Positions 25,249 to 34,471 are shown, counted from the stretch's first letter. The stretch is 60,768 nucleotides of DNA from an uncultured Pseudomonadota bacterium (GCA_937912125.1 CALDOK010000482.1:1-60768); one strand, 5' to 3'. Made by a program: numbers and translations. Notes: generated by a model not told the origin, from the sequence alone.

Positions 25249-25282
25249 GGAACGGGATGCTACCAGCAAGCGAGGGCGCCGC

Positions 25283-26704
25283 CTACTGCTTCCGCACCAC
25301 CCGCCGCCGCGGCGGCCGGGCGCTGGCCTGTGGTGCCCCACCGGGACCGGACAGCACGGCCATCACCTCCACATGGGGGGTGTTGGGGAACATGTCGTAG
25401 GCCCGGGTGTGCACCACCGTGAAGCCCCGCTCCACCAGGGCGCCCAGATCCCGCGCCTGGCTGATGGGGTTGCAGCTGATGTAGACCAGGCGCTGCGGGG
25501 CCAGGGCCAGGATCCCGTCGATCACGCCGGGCTCGAGGCCGCGCCGCGCGGGGTTGACCACCACCATGGGCTGCCGGCCGCTCAGGCGCCGACGGATCTC
25601 GGGCAGGACCTCCACCACCTCGCCCACCAGGAACTCGGCGGGCACGCTGTTGAGGGAGGCTGCCCCGCGGGCCCGGTTGACGGCGGTCTCCACCACCTCG
25701 ACCCCCAAGGCCCAGCCGGCGCGGCGGGCCGCGGCCAGGCTCAGGCCGCCCACCCCGCTGTACAGGTCCACCACCGCGACATCGGCTGGGATCCACTCCT
25801 CGAGGTCGCGAATGATGAGCTCAGCCACGGCGGGGTTGGTCTGGAAGAAGTCGCCCGCGCCGATGGGCAGGCGCAGCCCGGCCACGTGCTCCTCGATGTG
25901 GCGGTCCCCCTCGAGGCGCACCGTGGGGATGCCGCCGTCCTCGCCAGCCTCGAACAGGGCGTTGCCCGGGCTGCGGTTGACGTGCAGGTGCACCCCGGCC
26001 ACCGATCCCAGCTTCTGGGTGAGGGCCAGGGCCAGATCCTCGAACTTGGGGGACTTGCGCGCGCCCACCAGGGTGACCAGCAGCTTGCCGGTGGCGCGGC
26101 TCTGCCGCATCACCACATAGCGCAGCACGCCCTTCTGCTTCTCGGGGTCGTAGGGCCAGATGTCCTGCTCGATGACCAAGTGCGCGACCGTGTGCATGGC
26201 TTCGCGCAGGACGGGCGTGATCACCGGGCAGTCGGGGATGCTCACCACGTTGCGGGTGCTGCGGCCGAATGCGCCCACCCGAGGGTTGCCGCGGTCGGAG
26301 CGACCCACCGCGAACTTGGCCAGGTGGCGGTAGCCCGCCAGGCCATCGGGGCTGGCGCGCAGCTCTGTGGGGGCGTGGGCCTGGAGCCCGTACTCGGCGT
26401 AGGCGGCGCGCACCAGATCCAGCCTCGCCGAGCGCTGGCCCTCGGCGTCCATGTGCATCCACGGACAGCCGCCACAGACCGAGTAGCGCTCACACGGAGG
26501 GTCCACCCGGTGGGGATGGGGCTGTCGCACAGCCTTCTCCCAGCGGGCCAGGCCGCGGTTGTTGCCCGGCGCGTACACGTGCACGAGGCAGCTCTCGCCG
26601 GGGATGCCCTGCCAGACAGCCAAGGGGGGGTGGCTGTCCGAGCAGAGGGCCTCGCCGCGGGGCATCCAGGAATCGGGGGTGACGACGTCGTCCCGGCGTC
26701 CCAT
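25283..26704 (-). CDS. TrmA/RlmD-type RNA (uracil-5-)methyltransferase
   Basis: The 473-residue protein starts at ATG 26704 behind CCCAGGAGGAGC. Cysteines CERYSVCGGCPWMHM (about residue 72) are the Fe-S cluster motif of the RlmD/RumA branch, with a further Cys in DCPVITP. The C-terminal methyltransferase domain has DFFQTNPAVAELII, VVDLYSGVGGLSLAAAR (S-adenosylmethionine loop), VVVNPARRGLEPGVI and LVYISCNP, where the Cys is the catalytic nucleophile. It would methylate a uridine in rRNA or tRNA. The Arg/Lys-rich tail (RPPRRRVVRKQ) may aid RNA binding. The exact target cannot be told from the sequence. Confidence 0.85.
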   Translation of the reverse strand: MGRRDDVVTPDSWMPRGEALCSDSHPPLAVWQGIPGESCLVHVYAPGNNRGLARWEKAVRQPHPHRVDPPCERYSVCGGCPWMHMDAEGQRSARLDLVRAAYAEYGLQAHAPTELRASPDGLAGYRHLAKFAVGRSDRGNPRVGAFGRSTRNVVSIPDCPVITPVLREAMHTVAHLVIEQDIWPYDPEKQKGVLRYVVMRQSRATGKLLVTLVGARKSPKFEDLALALTQKLGSVAGVHLHVNRSPGNALFEAGEDGGIPTVRLEGDRHIEEHVAGLRLPIGAGDFFQTNPAVAELIIRDLEEWIPADVAVVDLYSGVGGLSLAAARRAGWALGVEVVETAVNRARGAASLNSVPAEFLVGEVVEVLPEIRRRLSGRQPMVVVNPARRGLEPGVIDGILALAPQRLVYISCNPISQARDLGALVERGFTVVHTRAYDMFPNTPHVEVMAVLSGPGGAPQASARPPRRRVVRKQ

Positions 26705-27057
26705 GGTGCTCCTCCTGGGAAGATGAGGGGGGGCGTCAGGGCGGGGGGCGCCGCCCGGTCGCGTGCCCCTCATGCACCGTATCGAAGCAGCGCGCCACCC
26801 CGCGAGGCCGCAATGCGCCGACGAAGTCGAGCTCCAGGCCTGAGTCCAGGAGGGGGAACGATCTTTCATTGACCAACGTTGAAGTTCCATTTTCTGCAAT
26901 CACCCACCCACTGGGGCGCCAGGAGTGTGGATTTTTCTTCAAGGCCTTGCCCTTGACAGGACAAGACATGGTACCTTTCATCTAGCCCCCACCCCCTGCC
27001 CAGGTCTGGGCGGGACCCCCAGCCACCGCTCACGCTCCACGCTCCCCCGGAAGATCC
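26705..27057. other. Intergenic region with an AT-rich stretch
   Basis: This 353-nt gap separates the divergent methyltransferase and LysM genes. The part at 26860-26990 is much richer in A/T than its surroundings. It holds the promoter listed at 26953-26981 and a further TTGACC at about 26869. A minus-strand ORF of 81 codons (26736-26981) has no recognisable features and was not called. Confidence 0.5.
26953..26981 (+). promoter_or_regulatory. Sigma-70-type promoter for the LysM gene
   Basis: TTGACA (26953-26958) is a perfect -35 box, 17 nt from TTTCAT (26976-26981), a 4/6 match to TATAAT. It lies about 77 nt before the ATG at 27058. Confidence 0.45.
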
Positions 27058-27990
27058 ATGACCACTCCCGAAGCCACGGTCTACGACGACAGCCTCTCCA
27101 CCGACAACGCCGTCGGCATCATCGAAAAGATCGGCCTCGCCCTCGCCGAAGCCGGCATCGAGGCCGCCCCTCGGCTCTACGAAGAGGCCCTAGAGCTGGC
27201 CCGCAGCGGCCTGCTCGGCGCGGCCCGCGACCGCCTGCGCATGCTGCTGTGCCTCGATCCCGAGAACGGCGACGCCCGCCTGCTGCTGGCCAAGGTCTTC
27301 GTGGGTCAGCAGCGCTGGGCCGACGCCCTCTCCCAGCTCGACGCCGCCCGCACCCTGGGCGTTCAGGTGCCCAGCTCCCTGCAGGCCAAGGTCGAGGCCG
27401 GGCTCGAGACCGAGCGCAACGCCTCCGAGGTGAACGCCCAGCGCGCCGCCACCCGCGAGCAGGCCGAGCTCAAGGCCCTGCGCGCCGAGGCCCGCCGTCT
27501 GCGCACCGAGAACACCCGCCTGGCCCGGGAGCGCAAGCAGGTCCGCGGCCGCGCCAACCTCTGGTCCGCCTCCACCGCGGGCCTGGCCGGCCTGAGCGTC
27601 GTGCTGCTCACCTTCCTGTGGCTGGGCTCCCCCACCGAGAGCAACGAGCTGGCCGAAGCGCCGGTGCTCGACGAGGAGATCGCGGTGATGGCCTCCCTGG
27701 GCGACCAGCCCGTCGCGCGGCACGAGGCCGCCATGGCGGTGCAGCCGGCCGATCGGGAGGACGAGGCGAACGAAGAGATCGAAGAGATCCTCCAGCAGCC
27801 TACCCAGCGCGCCACCGACGCACAGACCGCCGAGCGCATCCACGTGGTGGTCAGCGGCGACAGCCTCTACGAGCTGGCCAAGACCTACTACGACGACGGC
27901 ACCAAGTGGAAGGCCATCAAGGACGCCAACCCCGCCAAGATCAAGGGCCGTAACGGCCTGTCCCTGGGCACCGAGCTGGTGATTCCCTAA
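27058..27990 (+). CDS. TPR / coiled-coil / single-pass membrane protein with C-terminal LysM
   Basis: The 310-residue protein has N-terminal TPR-like helices (about residues 35-115), a charged coiled coil (REQAELKALRAEARRLRTEN, about 140-165), one membrane helix (STAGLAGLSVVLLTFLWLG, about 178-196), an acidic linker and a C-terminal LysM domain (HVVVSGDSLYELAKTYYDDG, about 261-280). The LysM probably faces the periplasm and binds peptidoglycan, and the TPR stays in the cytoplasm. The protein would thus tether a cytoplasmic partner to the cell wall. The gene is preceded by a recognisable -35/-10 promoter and converges on the TPR gene at 28005. Confidence 0.75.
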   Translation: MTTPEATVYDDSLSTDNAVGIIEKIGLALAEAGIEAAPRLYEEALELARSGLLGAARDRLRMLLCLDPENGDARLLLAKVFVGQQRWADALSQLDAARTLGVQVPSSLQAKVEAGLETERNASEVNAQRAATREQAELKALRAEARRLRTENTRLARERKQVRGRANLWSASTAGLAGLSVVLLTFLWLGSPTESNELAEAPVLDEEIAVMASLGDQPVARHEAAMAVQPADREDEANEEIEEILQQPTQRATDAQTAERIHVVVSGDSLYELAKTYYDDGTKWKAIKDANPAKIKGRNGLSLGTELVIP

Positions 27991-28016
27991 CGGCCGAGGG
28001 CCGATCAGTAGCTGAT
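27991..28016. terminator. Paired small hairpins between convergent genes
   Basis: CGGCC GAG GGCCG (27991-28003) and ATCAG TAG CTGAT (28004-28016) are two adjacent perfect 5-bp stems in the 14-nt gap and at the end of the minus-strand gene. There is no T-run, so the terminator role is tentative. Confidence 0.25.
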
Positions 28017-29327
28017 GCGGCCTTCCTTCTTGAGCCGCTTCATGCGCTCGAGGCGCTTCTTGGCGCCCTTGTGCTTGTTGACCTTCACCGCCTGGGAGTA
28101 GAGGTCCTCGGCCTCGACATAGCGGCCCTTGCGGTAGTGGAAGCCCGCCAGCCGGTACAGGGTGGTGGCCCGGTACTCGTCGATCAGCTCGTAGCCCAGG
28201 TACTGCTCCAGCTCGGCGATGGCTTGGTCCATGCGCTTCGTGCGGGAGTAGACCAGCCCTAGGTAGTAGTGCACCCGCTCGTTCTCGGGGTCATCCTCGA
28301 GGATCTGCCGGCAGATCTCCTCGGACTGGGTGAAGCGCCGCATGTAGATGTAGATGCGGGCCAGCACCAGGTTGTTGATGACATTGTCCGGGTACATCTG
28401 GTGGCCGCGGCTGGCCGTGCCCAGGGCGCGCTTGATGTCGCGCTCCTCGAGGTAGGTGAAGGTCAGGGCCAGGCTGGTGGGCGCCGCCACGAAGATGCCG
28501 TTGGTCTCGACATACTTCATCTGGCTGATGCCCTCGGCCCGCTTGTCCTCGCCGTCGGGGATCAGCTTGGTGTTCAGGGCCACCACCGAGCGCCAGTAGT
28601 TGTTGATGCCGTCGGCCAGCACGAGATCGGGGAAGTCGGGGGCCAGATCCTTGCAGCGCTCCAGGTAGCGGAACGCGTCCATGGCCTTGCTCAGGGCCGT
28701 CACGTAGTTGTAGCGGCGGGTGGCGTGGATGGCCTCGACCCCCACCACGCCCACCATCAGGAAGTTCTCCCAGGCCTGGTTGCCAGGCATCTCCAGGGCG
28801 GCGGTGAGCTCGCTCTTGGCTTGGCTCCAGCTGGTCTCGTACTGAGGCTCGTAGTCGAAGTCGAAGTTCTCGAGCATCAGCGCCTGGTAGATGAGGCCGC
28901 GGCCCACAGGGCCCAGCCCAGAGCCGGGGTAGTCCTTGTCCATCTGCCCGAAGTGCTCGAGGGCCCCCGGATAGTTCCTGAGGTAGATGAGCTCGAGGCC
29001 CTGGCGGGCGCCATGGACGAACTCGGGGGGCAGCTGCAGGACCTCGGCGCCCCGGTAGACCACGTTGTCGTAGGGGCGGTTGTACTGCTCCTGCAAGGTC
29101 TCGCGCAGGCCCACGCGGCCGTCCTCTTCGGGCAGCCCCTCGAGGCGCGGCGCCTGGTTGCGCAGCATGGTGCCCTCGTCGATGTCCTCGGTGCCGGAGG
29201 ACTCGTCGTCCTCCTCGTCGCTGGAGCTGGTCTTGGAGCTCCGCTTGACCGCCTCGGCGAAGGCGTCGGTGGCGGGGACCGCGGCCAGCAGAGCCGCCAG
29301 GATGAACCAGGGGGTGTTCGTCCTCAT
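28005..29327 (-). CDS. Periplasmic TPR protein
   Basis: The 440-residue protein has a signal peptide (FILAALLAAVPATDAFA) followed by a Ser/Asp/Glu-rich segment (SSSDEEDDESSGTED). The rest is a chain of TPR-like helices, most typical at the end: DPENERVHYYLGLVYSRTKR, then YRLAGFHYRKGRYVEAEDLY. It ends in a Lys/Arg-rich tail (KGAKKRLERMKRLKKEG). No enzymatic motif is visible, so it probably serves as a scaffold in the periplasm. It overlaps the upstream gshB by 4 nt (ATGA) and is therefore very likely translationally coupled to it, although a functional link to glutathione is not obvious. Confidence 0.75.
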   Translation of the reverse strand: MRTNTPWFILAALLAAVPATDAFAEAVKRSSKTSSSDEEDDESSGTEDIDEGTMLRNQAPRLEGLPEEDGRVGLRETLQEQYNRPYDNVVYRGAEVLQLPPEFVHGARQGLELIYLRNYPGALEHFGQMDKDYPGSGLGPVGRGLIYQALMLENFDFDYEPQYETSWSQAKSELTAALEMPGNQAWENFLMVGVVGVEAIHATRRYNYVTALSKAMDAFRYLERCKDLAPDFPDLVLADGINNYWRSVVALNTKLIPDGEDKRAEGISQMKYVETNGIFVAAPTSLALTFTYLEERDIKRALGTASRGHQMYPDNVINNLVLARIYIYMRRFTQSEEICRQILEDDPENERVHYYLGLVYSRTKRMDQAIAELEQYLGYELIDEYRATTLYRLAGFHYRKGRYVEAEDLYSQAVKVNKHKGAKKRLERMKRLKKEGRISY

Positions 29328-30277
29328 GCCTCGTCTCCATGCTGCAGGTGAGCGCGCCGGACTGCGGCGTCGATGATGTCTCTCTCGAGGGTGACACCCA
29401 TGAAGCGGTTGGCTTCCTGGATGCCCGTGGGGCTGGTCACGTTGATCTCCGTGAGCAGCCCCCCGATGACGTCGATGCCTACGAAGATCATCCCATGTTC
29501 CTTCAAGCTGGGGCCGATGACGTCGCAGATGCTGCGATCACGGTCGTCCAGCTCACAGGGCTGGGCGGAGGCGCCCACGTGCATGTTGCCGCGATGGTCG
29601 CGGGGCCCGGGCACCCGGTTGAGCCAGCCCCGGGGCTCGCCGTCCACCAGGATGATGCGCTTGTCGCCCGCGGCGATGGCGGGCAGGTAGCGCTGCACGA
29701 TGGCGGCGCGGCGGCCCTGGTCGGTGAGCAGCTCGGCGAGCACGCCCAGGTTCGGATCGCCGGCCCGGGTGATCACGACGCCGCGTCCGCCGCAGCCGTC
29801 CCAGGGCTTGATCACCGCCTGGCCCATGCGCTCCACCTCGGCGCGGACCCGGGCGGGGTCGGCGCTGACCATGGTCTCTGGGCAGAGCTCGGGGAAGTGC
29901 AGGGCGAAGATCTTCTCGTTGGCCAGCTGGATGGCGCGCGGCGCATTGAGGACGGTGGTGCGCCGCGCCGCAAGATCCAACAGGTAGGTACACAGGAAGT
30001 AGTCCATGTCGATGGGAGGATCTTTGCGCATCCACACCAGGCGACAGTCCGCCAGGGCCAGCTCGGTGGGCCCCTCCGATCGGTAGTGAGGCGGCTGGTC
30101 CAGGCCCTCGAAGCCGTGGGCTCGAGCGAAGACATCTCCACCCTGGGAGTACAGATCCCGGGGCTCACACCAGTGCACGGGCCACCCGCGCCGCCGGCTC
30201 TCGAGCATCAACATCCAGGTGGAGTCGCCGGCCTGATCGATTCCGGGCAGGGGGTCCATCACGAACAGCGAGCGCAT
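29324..30277 (-). CDS. gshB: Glutathione synthetase
   Basis: The 317-residue protein matches bacterial GshB in length and order. FVMDPLPGIDQAGDSTWMLM at the start, WMRKDPPIDMDYFLCTYLLD, LNAPRAIQLANEKIFALHFP, then the ATP-grasp region VIKPWDGCGGRGV, and EINVTSPTGIQEANRFMG near the C-terminus. It joins gamma-glutamylcysteine and glycine using ATP. The gshA partner is not in the window. It is the first gene of a two-gene unit with the TPR protein downstream. A possible -10 element (TACACT, minus strand, 30321-30316) lies 39 nt before the start. Confidence 0.9.
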   Translation of the reverse strand: MRSLFVMDPLPGIDQAGDSTWMLMLESRRRGWPVHWCEPRDLYSQGGDVFARAHGFEGLDQPPHYRSEGPTELALADCRLVWMRKDPPIDMDYFLCTYLLDLAARRTTVLNAPRAIQLANEKIFALHFPELCPETMVSADPARVRAEVERMGQAVIKPWDGCGGRGVVITRAGDPNLGVLAELLTDQGRRAAIVQRYLPAIAAGDKRIILVDGEPRGWLNRVPGPRDHRGNMHVGASAQPCELDDRDRSICDVIGPSLKEHGMIFVGIDVIGGLLTEINVTSPTGIQEANRFMGVTLERDIIDAAVRRAHLQHGDEA

Positions 30278-30315
30278 GGTGTCTCCGCACAGGGAAGGGC
30301 TCGGGACGAAGCCGC

Positions 30316-30321
30316 AGTGTA
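30316..30321 (-). promoter_or_regulatory. Possible -10 element of gshB (TACACT)
   Basis: GGATACACT on the minus strand lies 39 nt upstream of the gshB ATG. No clear -35 box is visible, and the site lies in the gap between mnmE and gshB. Confidence 0.3.
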
Positions 30322-30331
30322 TCCCAGGGCG

Positions 30332-31723
30332 CTACTTGCCGATGCAGAAGCGCTCGAACAGGGCGTCGAGGACCTCGTCGCGGACGCCTCCCCCGCTGAC
30401 CTCGCCCAGCCGGGTCAGGGCAGCCAGCAGCTCCTCGGCAGCCACCGCCACACCGGCCTCGCCCACCAGCGCGAGCCGGGCCTGCTCCAGCCGCTGGGAT
30501 GCGGCCAGCAGCAGCTCGTGCTGCCGCTGGCTGGCGATGACCGCGGCGCTCTCGCCCGGCTCCTCGCCCACCAGGGCCTGGGCGATGGCCCCGCGCAGCG
30601 CGTCCAGGCCCTGCCCGTCCAGGGCGCAGGTGGGGATCAGGGGGAGCCCCCCCAGGGAGAAGCAGGCCCCGTCGCGATCGGCGTGGTTGCCCACGAGCAC
30701 CCGGGGGTGGGCACGGGTCCGGGCCGCCAGGGCGGCCACCTCCCGCCGGGCCAGCTGGTGGGCGGGCAGCACGACCACCAGCAGATCCACCTCGGCCAGC
30801 AGCTCGTCCCGCAGCTCGATGCCAGCGCGCTCGAGCTCCTCAGGCGCCAGGTTCTCACCGGCTGTGTCCATCAACAACACGGGCAGGCCGCACAGCTCCA
30901 CGCTGGCCTCGAGCACGTCCCGGGTGGTGCCAGGCTGGGCGCTGACCAGGGCGCGACGGCGCCCCAGCAGGGCATTGAACAGGCTGCTCTTGCCCGCGTT
31001 GACCGGCCCGAGCAGCGCGACCCGGGCCCCCTGAACCTGCACCCGCGCCCGCCGGTGAGTGGCGGCCGCCGCAGCCAGCACGCCCTGAGCGCGAAGGATG
31101 CGGGCCACGAGCAGATCGTCGTCCTGCAGCCCGGGCGAGCCGTCGAGGAGCAGCTCGAGCTGATCGGGGAAGTCGAGCCGCGCCTCGAGCTCGGCCCCGA
31201 TGGCCAGCAGCTCCTGGCGCTGGGCCTCGAGCCAGCCCCCCAGCTCACCCCGCAGGGCGCGGGAGGCGAGCTCGAGCCCGCCCGGGGAGCGCGCCTCGAT
31301 GGCCTGCAGCACCGCCTCGGCGCGGATCAGGTCGAGCCGTCCGTGGGAGTGGGCGCGGCGGGTGAACTCGCCGGGCAGGGCCACGCGACAGCCCGCCGCC
31401 ACGCAGGCGGCCAGCAGGCGCTCCACCAGCAGCGGGTTGCCGTGGCAGGAGATCTCGGCGCTGTCCTCGCCGGTGTAGGATCCGGGCCCCGGCATCCAGC
31501 TGAGCAGGCCCTCGTCGAAGATCCCGCCACTGTCGCGCAGCTGGACGAGCACGGCGCGGCGAGCCGGAGGCATGCCGGCACGCCGCGGACAGACCTCACC
31601 CAGGACCTGGGCGACGCCAGATCCGGAGAGCCGCACCACACCGATGGCGGCGCGGCCCCAGGGTGTGGCGCAGGCGACGATGGTGTCGCTCTGCTCCACA
31701 CCCGCGCCACCTCGGGGCTGCAT
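30332..31723 (-). CDS. mnmE: tRNA modification GTPase MnmE
   Basis: The 463-residue protein has the MnmE layout: N-terminal folate-binding domain (DTIVACATPWGRAAIGVVRL), helical domain, an inserted G domain and the C-terminal CIGK that is essential for catalysis. With MnmG it makes the cmnm5 modification of wobble uridines. The G domain has GPVNAGKSS (G1), PGTTRD (G2) and DTAG (G3). The G4 motif, normally NKxD, reads NHAD here, a loss of the Lys that usually contacts guanine. The gene lies 14 nt after jag in the usual oriC-proximal order. mnmG is not in the window. Confidence 0.9.
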   Translation of the reverse strand: MQPRGGAGVEQSDTIVACATPWGRAAIGVVRLSGSGVAQVLGEVCPRRAGMPPARRAVLVQLRDSGGIFDEGLLSWMPGPGSYTGEDSAEISCHGNPLLVERLLAACVAAGCRVALPGEFTRRAHSHGRLDLIRAEAVLQAIEARSPGGLELASRALRGELGGWLEAQRQELLAIGAELEARLDFPDQLELLLDGSPGLQDDDLLVARILRAQGVLAAAAATHRRARVQVQGARVALLGPVNAGKSSLFNALLGRRRALVSAQPGTTRDVLEASVELCGLPVLLMDTAGENLAPEELERAGIELRDELLAEVDLLVVVLPAHQLARREVAALAARTRAHPRVLVGNHADRDGACFSLGGLPLIPTCALDGQGLDALRGAIAQALVGEEPGESAAVIASQRQHELLLAASQRLEQARLALVGEAGVAVAAEELLAALTRLGEVSGGGVRDEVLDALFERFCIGK

Positions 31724-31737
31724 GGCGCGCGGCCGAG

Positions 31738-32687
31738 CTACTCGGCGCTGGGCTCGGAGGTCTCACCACCAGCGGGCAGGATGCGGACCTGCTTGTGCTG
31801 GCCCTCGCCCACGGACTCGGTGGCCAGGCTGGGGTACTCGGCTACGACCATGTGCACGATGCGGCGGGCGTAGCTGTTCATCTCCTTGCGGATCAGCTCG
31901 GCCTTGCCGCTCTTCTCGACACGCTGGGCCAGCCGGTGGGCCAGGCGCTCGATGTCGCGGTTGCGGGTCTTGGTGTCCTCGTCTTCTTCGCGGGGGCCGC
32001 GGTCGTCACGGGGGGGACGATCTCCGCGGGGGGGACGATCTCCGCGGGGGGGACGATCTCCGCGGGGGGGCGATCTTCGCGGGGCGGGCGGGAGCGGCGA
32101 TCGTCGCGGTCACGGCCACGGCCACGATCGTCACGGTCACGGCCTCGGGGACGGTCGTCGCGGTCACGGCCACGGGGACGGTCGTCGCGGTCACGGGGAC
32201 GATCCTCGCGCTCCCGGCGCTGGTCGGCCACGTCCACCTTGAACTCGAAGCCCGGGTGGGCGGCGCCCATGGCGGTGTTGAGCAGGGTGCGCACGGCGTT
32301 GAGGGTGACGCCCTGCTTGCCCACGAAGTGGCCGCCCTTGGGGGTGTCGACGCGCAACCAGACGACCTTGCCGTTCACGCGGACGTCGACCTTGCCGCCG
32401 AAGTCCATGCGCTCGAGCAGCTCGTTCATCCAGCCGCGGGCGCTCTCGCTCACCTCGATGACCGCCGGATCCTTGGGCCAGGCCCAGATCTTGACGGTGT
32501 CGACGCCCATGTTGATGCCGGTCTTGGGGTTCTTGAAGTGGGACAGGTCGAGCTTGAGCTCGAGCAGGGAGGGATCGAGCTCGAGCTTGGCCGCTGCGTC
32601 CCGTAGGGCCGCCTGCAGGTCGTCGCCTTCGCCAGAGACAGCGCCCTCGACAGGAGGATCGCTGGGGATGTTGGTCTGTTCGGTCAT
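31738..32687 (-). CDS. jag: Jag/KhpB RNA-binding protein, apparent frameshift in the middle
   Basis: The frame from ATG 32687 encodes a Jag-like N-terminal helix region, then a KH domain (VWLRVDTPKGGHFVGKQGVT) and an Arg/Asp-rich linker, and would end out of frame at 31893. The R3H domain lies in another frame down to the TAG at 31740-31738: RNRDIERLAHRLAQRV, ELIRKEMNSYARRIVHMVVA, ATESVGEGQHKQVRILP. The span is 950 nt, one short of a multiple of three; adding one base gives a 316-residue Jag. The break falls in a tandem repeat of poly-G runs (see the repeat at 32010-32080), so it is a likely sequencing error or a slippage site. Jag partners with KhpA and sits beside yidC as in most bacteria. 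Confidence 0.8.
32010..32080 (-). repeat. jag: 18-bp tandem repeat with G7 runs
   Basis: Four units begin with seven G (32010-32016, 32028-32034, 32046-32052, 32064-32070). The first three continue ACGATCTCCGC, giving 18 bp. The fourth continues CGATCTTCGC and is only 17 bp. A missing base in the fourth unit accounts for the jag frameshift. Confidence 0.85.
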
Positions 32688-34471
32688 TTGTTCTTCCTCG
32701 CCTTCTTCTTCGCTTCCTTCTTGGCCAGCCTCTGTTCGGAGGCATCATCCGCGACACCGGTAGCGGGGACGAGATCGCCCCCGTACTTCTTGCGGATGAA
32801 CCACTGCTGGACGATGGTCAGCACGCTGTTGATGGTGATGTAGAGGCATAGACCCGACGGCAGGCTGAACATGATGAAGATGAAGATGAGCGGCATGAGC
32901 TTGAACATCTTCGCCTGAGCCGGATCTACGCCCGTCATGGGGGTCATCCACTGCTGAGCCAGCATGAGGACGCCCACTAGGATGGGCAGCACCGCGAACG
33001 GGTCCTGGGAGGACAGATCCTGCCAGACCAGAAACTCGCTGCGGTAGAGATCCACGCTGTAGAGGAGCGTGGAATACAGTGCGAACCAGATGGGCATCTG
33101 AATGACCATCGGCAGACAACCCGACATGGGGTTGACGCCGTGCTCCTTGAAGAGCCGCATCTGCTCCTGAGCTTGCATCTCCCGGTCGTCCTTGTACTTC
33201 TCCTTCATCTCGTTCATGAGAGGCTGGAGCGTCTTCATCTCCTGTTGGGAGCGGAAGGACTTCTGGGTGAGCGGATAGAAGAGGCCCTTGACCAGCAGGG
33301 TCAGGACGATGATGGCCACGCCCCAGTTGCCGACCAGGCCGTGGATGGAGACCAGCAGCCAGTACAGGATCTTGGCGAAGAAGCCGAAGAATCCCCACTG
33401 GATGGACTTCTCGAGATCGTGGCCCAGGCTGGTCAGCTCCTGGTGCGCCTTGGGGCCAGCGTAGATCCAGAGGGACAGCTCGTGGCTCTGCCCGGGCGCG
33501 AGCTCCACGTCGTCGGCCACCAGGAAGACTCCGCCCTGATCGACGCCGACAGCGGCGGCCTCGTGGCGGCCCCAGCCAGCCTGATCGGGCACCATGGCCA
33601 GCAGGAAGTAGCGGCTGGCGATGCCCAGCCAGGACACGGCCCCGGCGCGGCGCACGGGACCTTCCAGCAGGTCGTCGAGATCGTCCTCGACCTCGAGGTC
33701 GCCATCTACGACCGAGGCGGGGCGCGCGAAGTTGGAGAAGCGGGTGTACTTGCCCTCGAGGGTGTCGGCGACGCCGACCCAGAGGCGACCGCGGAGGGTC
33801 TGCTGGCTGGCGTTCTCGTAGCTCAGGGCGAGGTTGCCCTGGTAGGGCTCGGGGCCGGCGGTGTAGCGCTTGGTGATCTTCAGCCCGCCAGCGGTGACGC
33901 GCTGGAAGACGGCCTCGGTGGCGCTGGAGGAGACCAGCTCGTAGTCGCCATCGGCGAAGGCGCTGTCCATGCCGCCGGCCATGCCCAGGTGGGCGGCCTG
34001 GCTGAGCAGGCGCTCGGGCTGGTCGCCGTCGGAGTAGGGCGCGTAGGGGCCGGGATCATCGCCCTTTACCTTGGCGATGATCCACTTGTAGATGACGCCG
34101 ATGGTGTAGGGGCCGTTGTGGTTGGGCAGCTCGAGGGCACGGAGCACGCCGCCGCGGCTGGTCCACTCGCCGGTCCACTGCTCGGCGCGCAGCTGGACGA
34201 GGCGCTCGGGCAGATCGGGGGTGGCCTGAATCCCGGGGACCGCGACCGGCACGGGCTGGGCTGGATCCGTGGCCGCTACCGTGGCGGGATCCGTGGTCGC
34301 GCCGGCCGCCGGAGCATCAGCCTGGGCAAGCTGCTCCACAGGCACCTGCACGGGCAGATCCTGAGGCGGCGCCTGCTGGGGCGCGATGAAAGAGGACCAG
34401 ATCCAGACCACCGCCAAGCTGAGCACGATGGCGATGATCGCCCTCTTCTCGTTGCCGTCACCTTCGTTCAC
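32684..34471 (-). CDS. yidC: Membrane protein insertase YidC
   Basis: The 595-residue protein starts with a membrane helix (RAIIAIVLSLAVVWIWSSFI), followed by a Pro/Ala-rich stretch and the large periplasmic domain of Gram-negative YidC. The conserved insertase core comes next: NWGVAIIVLTLLVKGLFYPL, the Lys-rich cytoplasmic loop (MKTLQPLMNEMKEKYKDDRE), GCLPMVIQMPIWFALYSTLL and GLCLYITINSVLTIVQQWFI. The tail is Lys-rich (KKEAKKKARKNK). It inserts membrane proteins alone or with SecYEG. It overlaps jag and yidD by 4 nt each (ATGA), so the whole rnpA-yidD-yidC-jag block is translationally coupled. Confidence 0.95.
   Translation of the reverse strand: MNEGDGNEKRAIIAIVLSLAVVWIWSSFIAPQQAPPQDLPVQVPVEQLAQADAPAAGATTDPATVAATDPAQPVPVAVPGIQATPDLPERLVQLRAEQWTGEWTSRGGVLRALELPNHNGPYTIGVIYKWIIAKVKGDDPGPYAPYSDGDQPERLLSQAAHLGMAGGMDSAFADGDYELVSSSATEAVFQRVTAGGLKITKRYTAGPEPYQGNLALSYENASQQTLRGRLWVGVADTLEGKYTRFSNFARPASVVDGDLEVEDDLDDLLEGPVRRAGAVSWLGIASRYFLLAMVPDQAGWGRHEAAAVGVDQGGVFLVADDVELAPGQSHELSLWIYAGPKAHQELTSLGHDLEKSIQWGFFGFFAKILYWLLVSIHGLVGNWGVAIIVLTLLVKGLFYPLTQKSFRSQQEMKTLQPLMNEMKEKYKDDREMQAQEQMRLFKEHGVNPMSGCLPMVIQMPIWFALYSTLLYSVDLYRSEFLVWQDLSSQDPFAVLPILVGVLMLAQQWMTPMTGVDPAQAKMFKLMPLIFIFIMFSLPSGLCLYITINSVLTIVQQWFIRKKYGGDLVPATGVADDASEQRLAKKEAKKKARKNK

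Noticed and set aside
26736-26981. Minus-strand ORF of 81 codons upstream of the rRNA methyltransferase gene
   Set aside because: No ribosome-binding site, no known features, and it covers the LysM promoter region.
32010-32240. CRISPR-like spacing of repeats
   Set aside because: The repeats are contiguous short units coding for an Arg/Asp/Pro-rich linker in jag, with no spacers.
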